DNA of 64,000 bases from Rhodopirellula halodulae (GTDB lineage: Bacteria; Planctomycetota; Planctomycetia; Pirellulales; Pirellulaceae): NCBI RefSeq assembly GCF_020966775.1, contig NZ_JAJKFV010000029.1:2245372-2309371 (forward strand), read 5' to 3'. The position numbers were made by a program, and so were the translations under genes. Shown piece after piece: positions 63,458 through 64,000 of this stretch (position 1 is the stretch's first letter; each line of letters opens with the position of its first letter). Below the pieces are notes generated by a model that saw only the letters and a program-made list of their open reading frames with translations, did not search any database and was not told the origin of the DNA.

Positions 63458-64000
63458 TGGAAGGCTCAAGTTTTGTTCGGCGGGTGTTGCTCGCGTGTGC
63501 CGTGGTGTTGGTTTTTGTCGCTTTGAGCGCGTTGATGGTCGCGGCTCGGGATCTGCTGCCGCTGATCTTCGGTGCGGTTTTGATCGCCGTGGTCTTGAAC
63601 GCTATGGCGAAAAAGCTCGCGAGGTGGCTACCTGGTTTCTTAGGACAAACCGGACGGGTGAGTTTGGTGATCGCCAGCTTGCTTTTGTTGGCCGGCCTGA
63701 CGACCTACTCATTCGCGAATTCGGCGGCGCAGAAAACCATGCAGTTTCGCGATCGAATTCAAGAGTCATTTCAAGAAAGCGTCGAAACACTTCGTGATCA
63801 ACCGGTGATCGGCGAGCAACTGCCCGAGAAAGAAGAGTTGCCTTCGATGATGCCGTCTTCCGGCAAGTCGCTCGGTCTGCTGAAGAATTTCTTCACCTCG
63901 ACGTTCGGCGGCTTGGTGGATGTGCTGATCCTGTTTTTCTTGGCGTTGTACTTCGCCGTCAGTCCGGAAAAGTATCGAGTCGGGGTGATTCGATTGCTAC
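63457..64000 (+). CDS. AI-2E/PerM family transporter (partial)
   Basis: 181 residues before the right edge. Helices near 8-32, 34-52, 66-84 and 147-166 with LLPLIFGAVLIAVVLN and LVDVLILFFLALYFAVSPEKYR, as in the AI-2E transporter (TqsA/PerM) superfamily. ATG at 63457 shares bases with the previous stop. Substrate unknown. Confidence 0.85.
   Translation, partial: MEGSSFVRRVLLACAVVLVFVALSALMVAARDLLPLIFGAVLIAVVLNAMAKKLARWLPGFLGQTGRVSLVIASLLLLAGLTTYSFANSAAQKTMQFRDRIQESFQESVETLRDQPVIGEQLPEKEELPSMMPSSGKSLGLLKNFFTSTFGGLVDVLILFFLALYFAVSPEKYRVGVIRLL

Overview
The window looks like a chromosomal segment of a planctomycete of the Rhodopirellula/Pirellulaceae type. The evidence is two secreted formylglycine sulfatases, a DUF1559 pseudopilin (H-X9-DG protein), a TIGR03067-like protein, many secreted or small membrane proteins of unknown function, moderate GC content and frequent ATGA/TGATG gene overlaps. 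This assignment is inference from gene content; no rRNA is present.

Layout. 1-3.3 kb: FtsX-type ABC transporter (permease cut by the left edge, plus ATPase), smpB and lipA. 3.4-6.9 kb: leftward operon DUF1559 pseudopilin > PepSY membrane protein > Gly/His-rich EF-hand protein, with a 21-bp perfect palindrome upstream that could be an operator. 7.1-15.6 kb: AspT/YidE-type transporter, a TetR-HlyD-RND efflux operon with a palindrome at the regulator start, and a fatty acid desaturase. 16-22 kb: epmA-like ligase, an aquaporin fused in frame to a secreted SGNH hydrolase, and two sulfatases. 22-29.5 kb: small unknowns, a DUF6398 protein, a SecD-like lipoprotein with an in-frame stop, tRNA-Arg, a seven-CXXCH cytochrome with a small membrane partner, and a ketoacyl synthase lacking its catalytic Cys. 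29.8-35.4 kb: a planctomycete-type secreted protein, a pterin dehydratase pair, a sigma factor, a YihY protein and an APP1-like phosphatase. 35.4-49.4 kb: signalling and lipid genes, namely a giant CheB-CheR-PAS-kinase-REC protein, a response regulator, a Pcs-like enzyme, a nuclease-fold protein, DUF421, YqaE, CsrA, an Hpt protein and a sigma-54 activator, then a YbdK ligase. 49.4-54.5 kb: M20 amidohydrolase and a cluster of small envelope/stress proteins resembling the enterobacterial yqjD/yqjE set. 54.5-57.4 kb: a degraded type I restriction-modification island bounded by a 91-bp imperfect direct repeat made from the 3' end of the adjacent alpha/beta hydrolase gene. 57.3-64 kb: hydrolase, an unknown secreted protein and an operon MscS > DUF2254 > MscS > AI-2E/PerM (cut by the right edge).

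The strongest candidates for something new are the aquaporin-SGNH fusion with an embedded signal peptide and its own ribosome binding site, the repeat-bounded restriction island scar, the SecD-like gene with one internal stop, the active-site-deficient ketoacyl synthase, and the palindrome-preceded pseudopilin/PepSY/EF-hand operon. No complete mobile element, CRISPR array or rRNA operon was seen.
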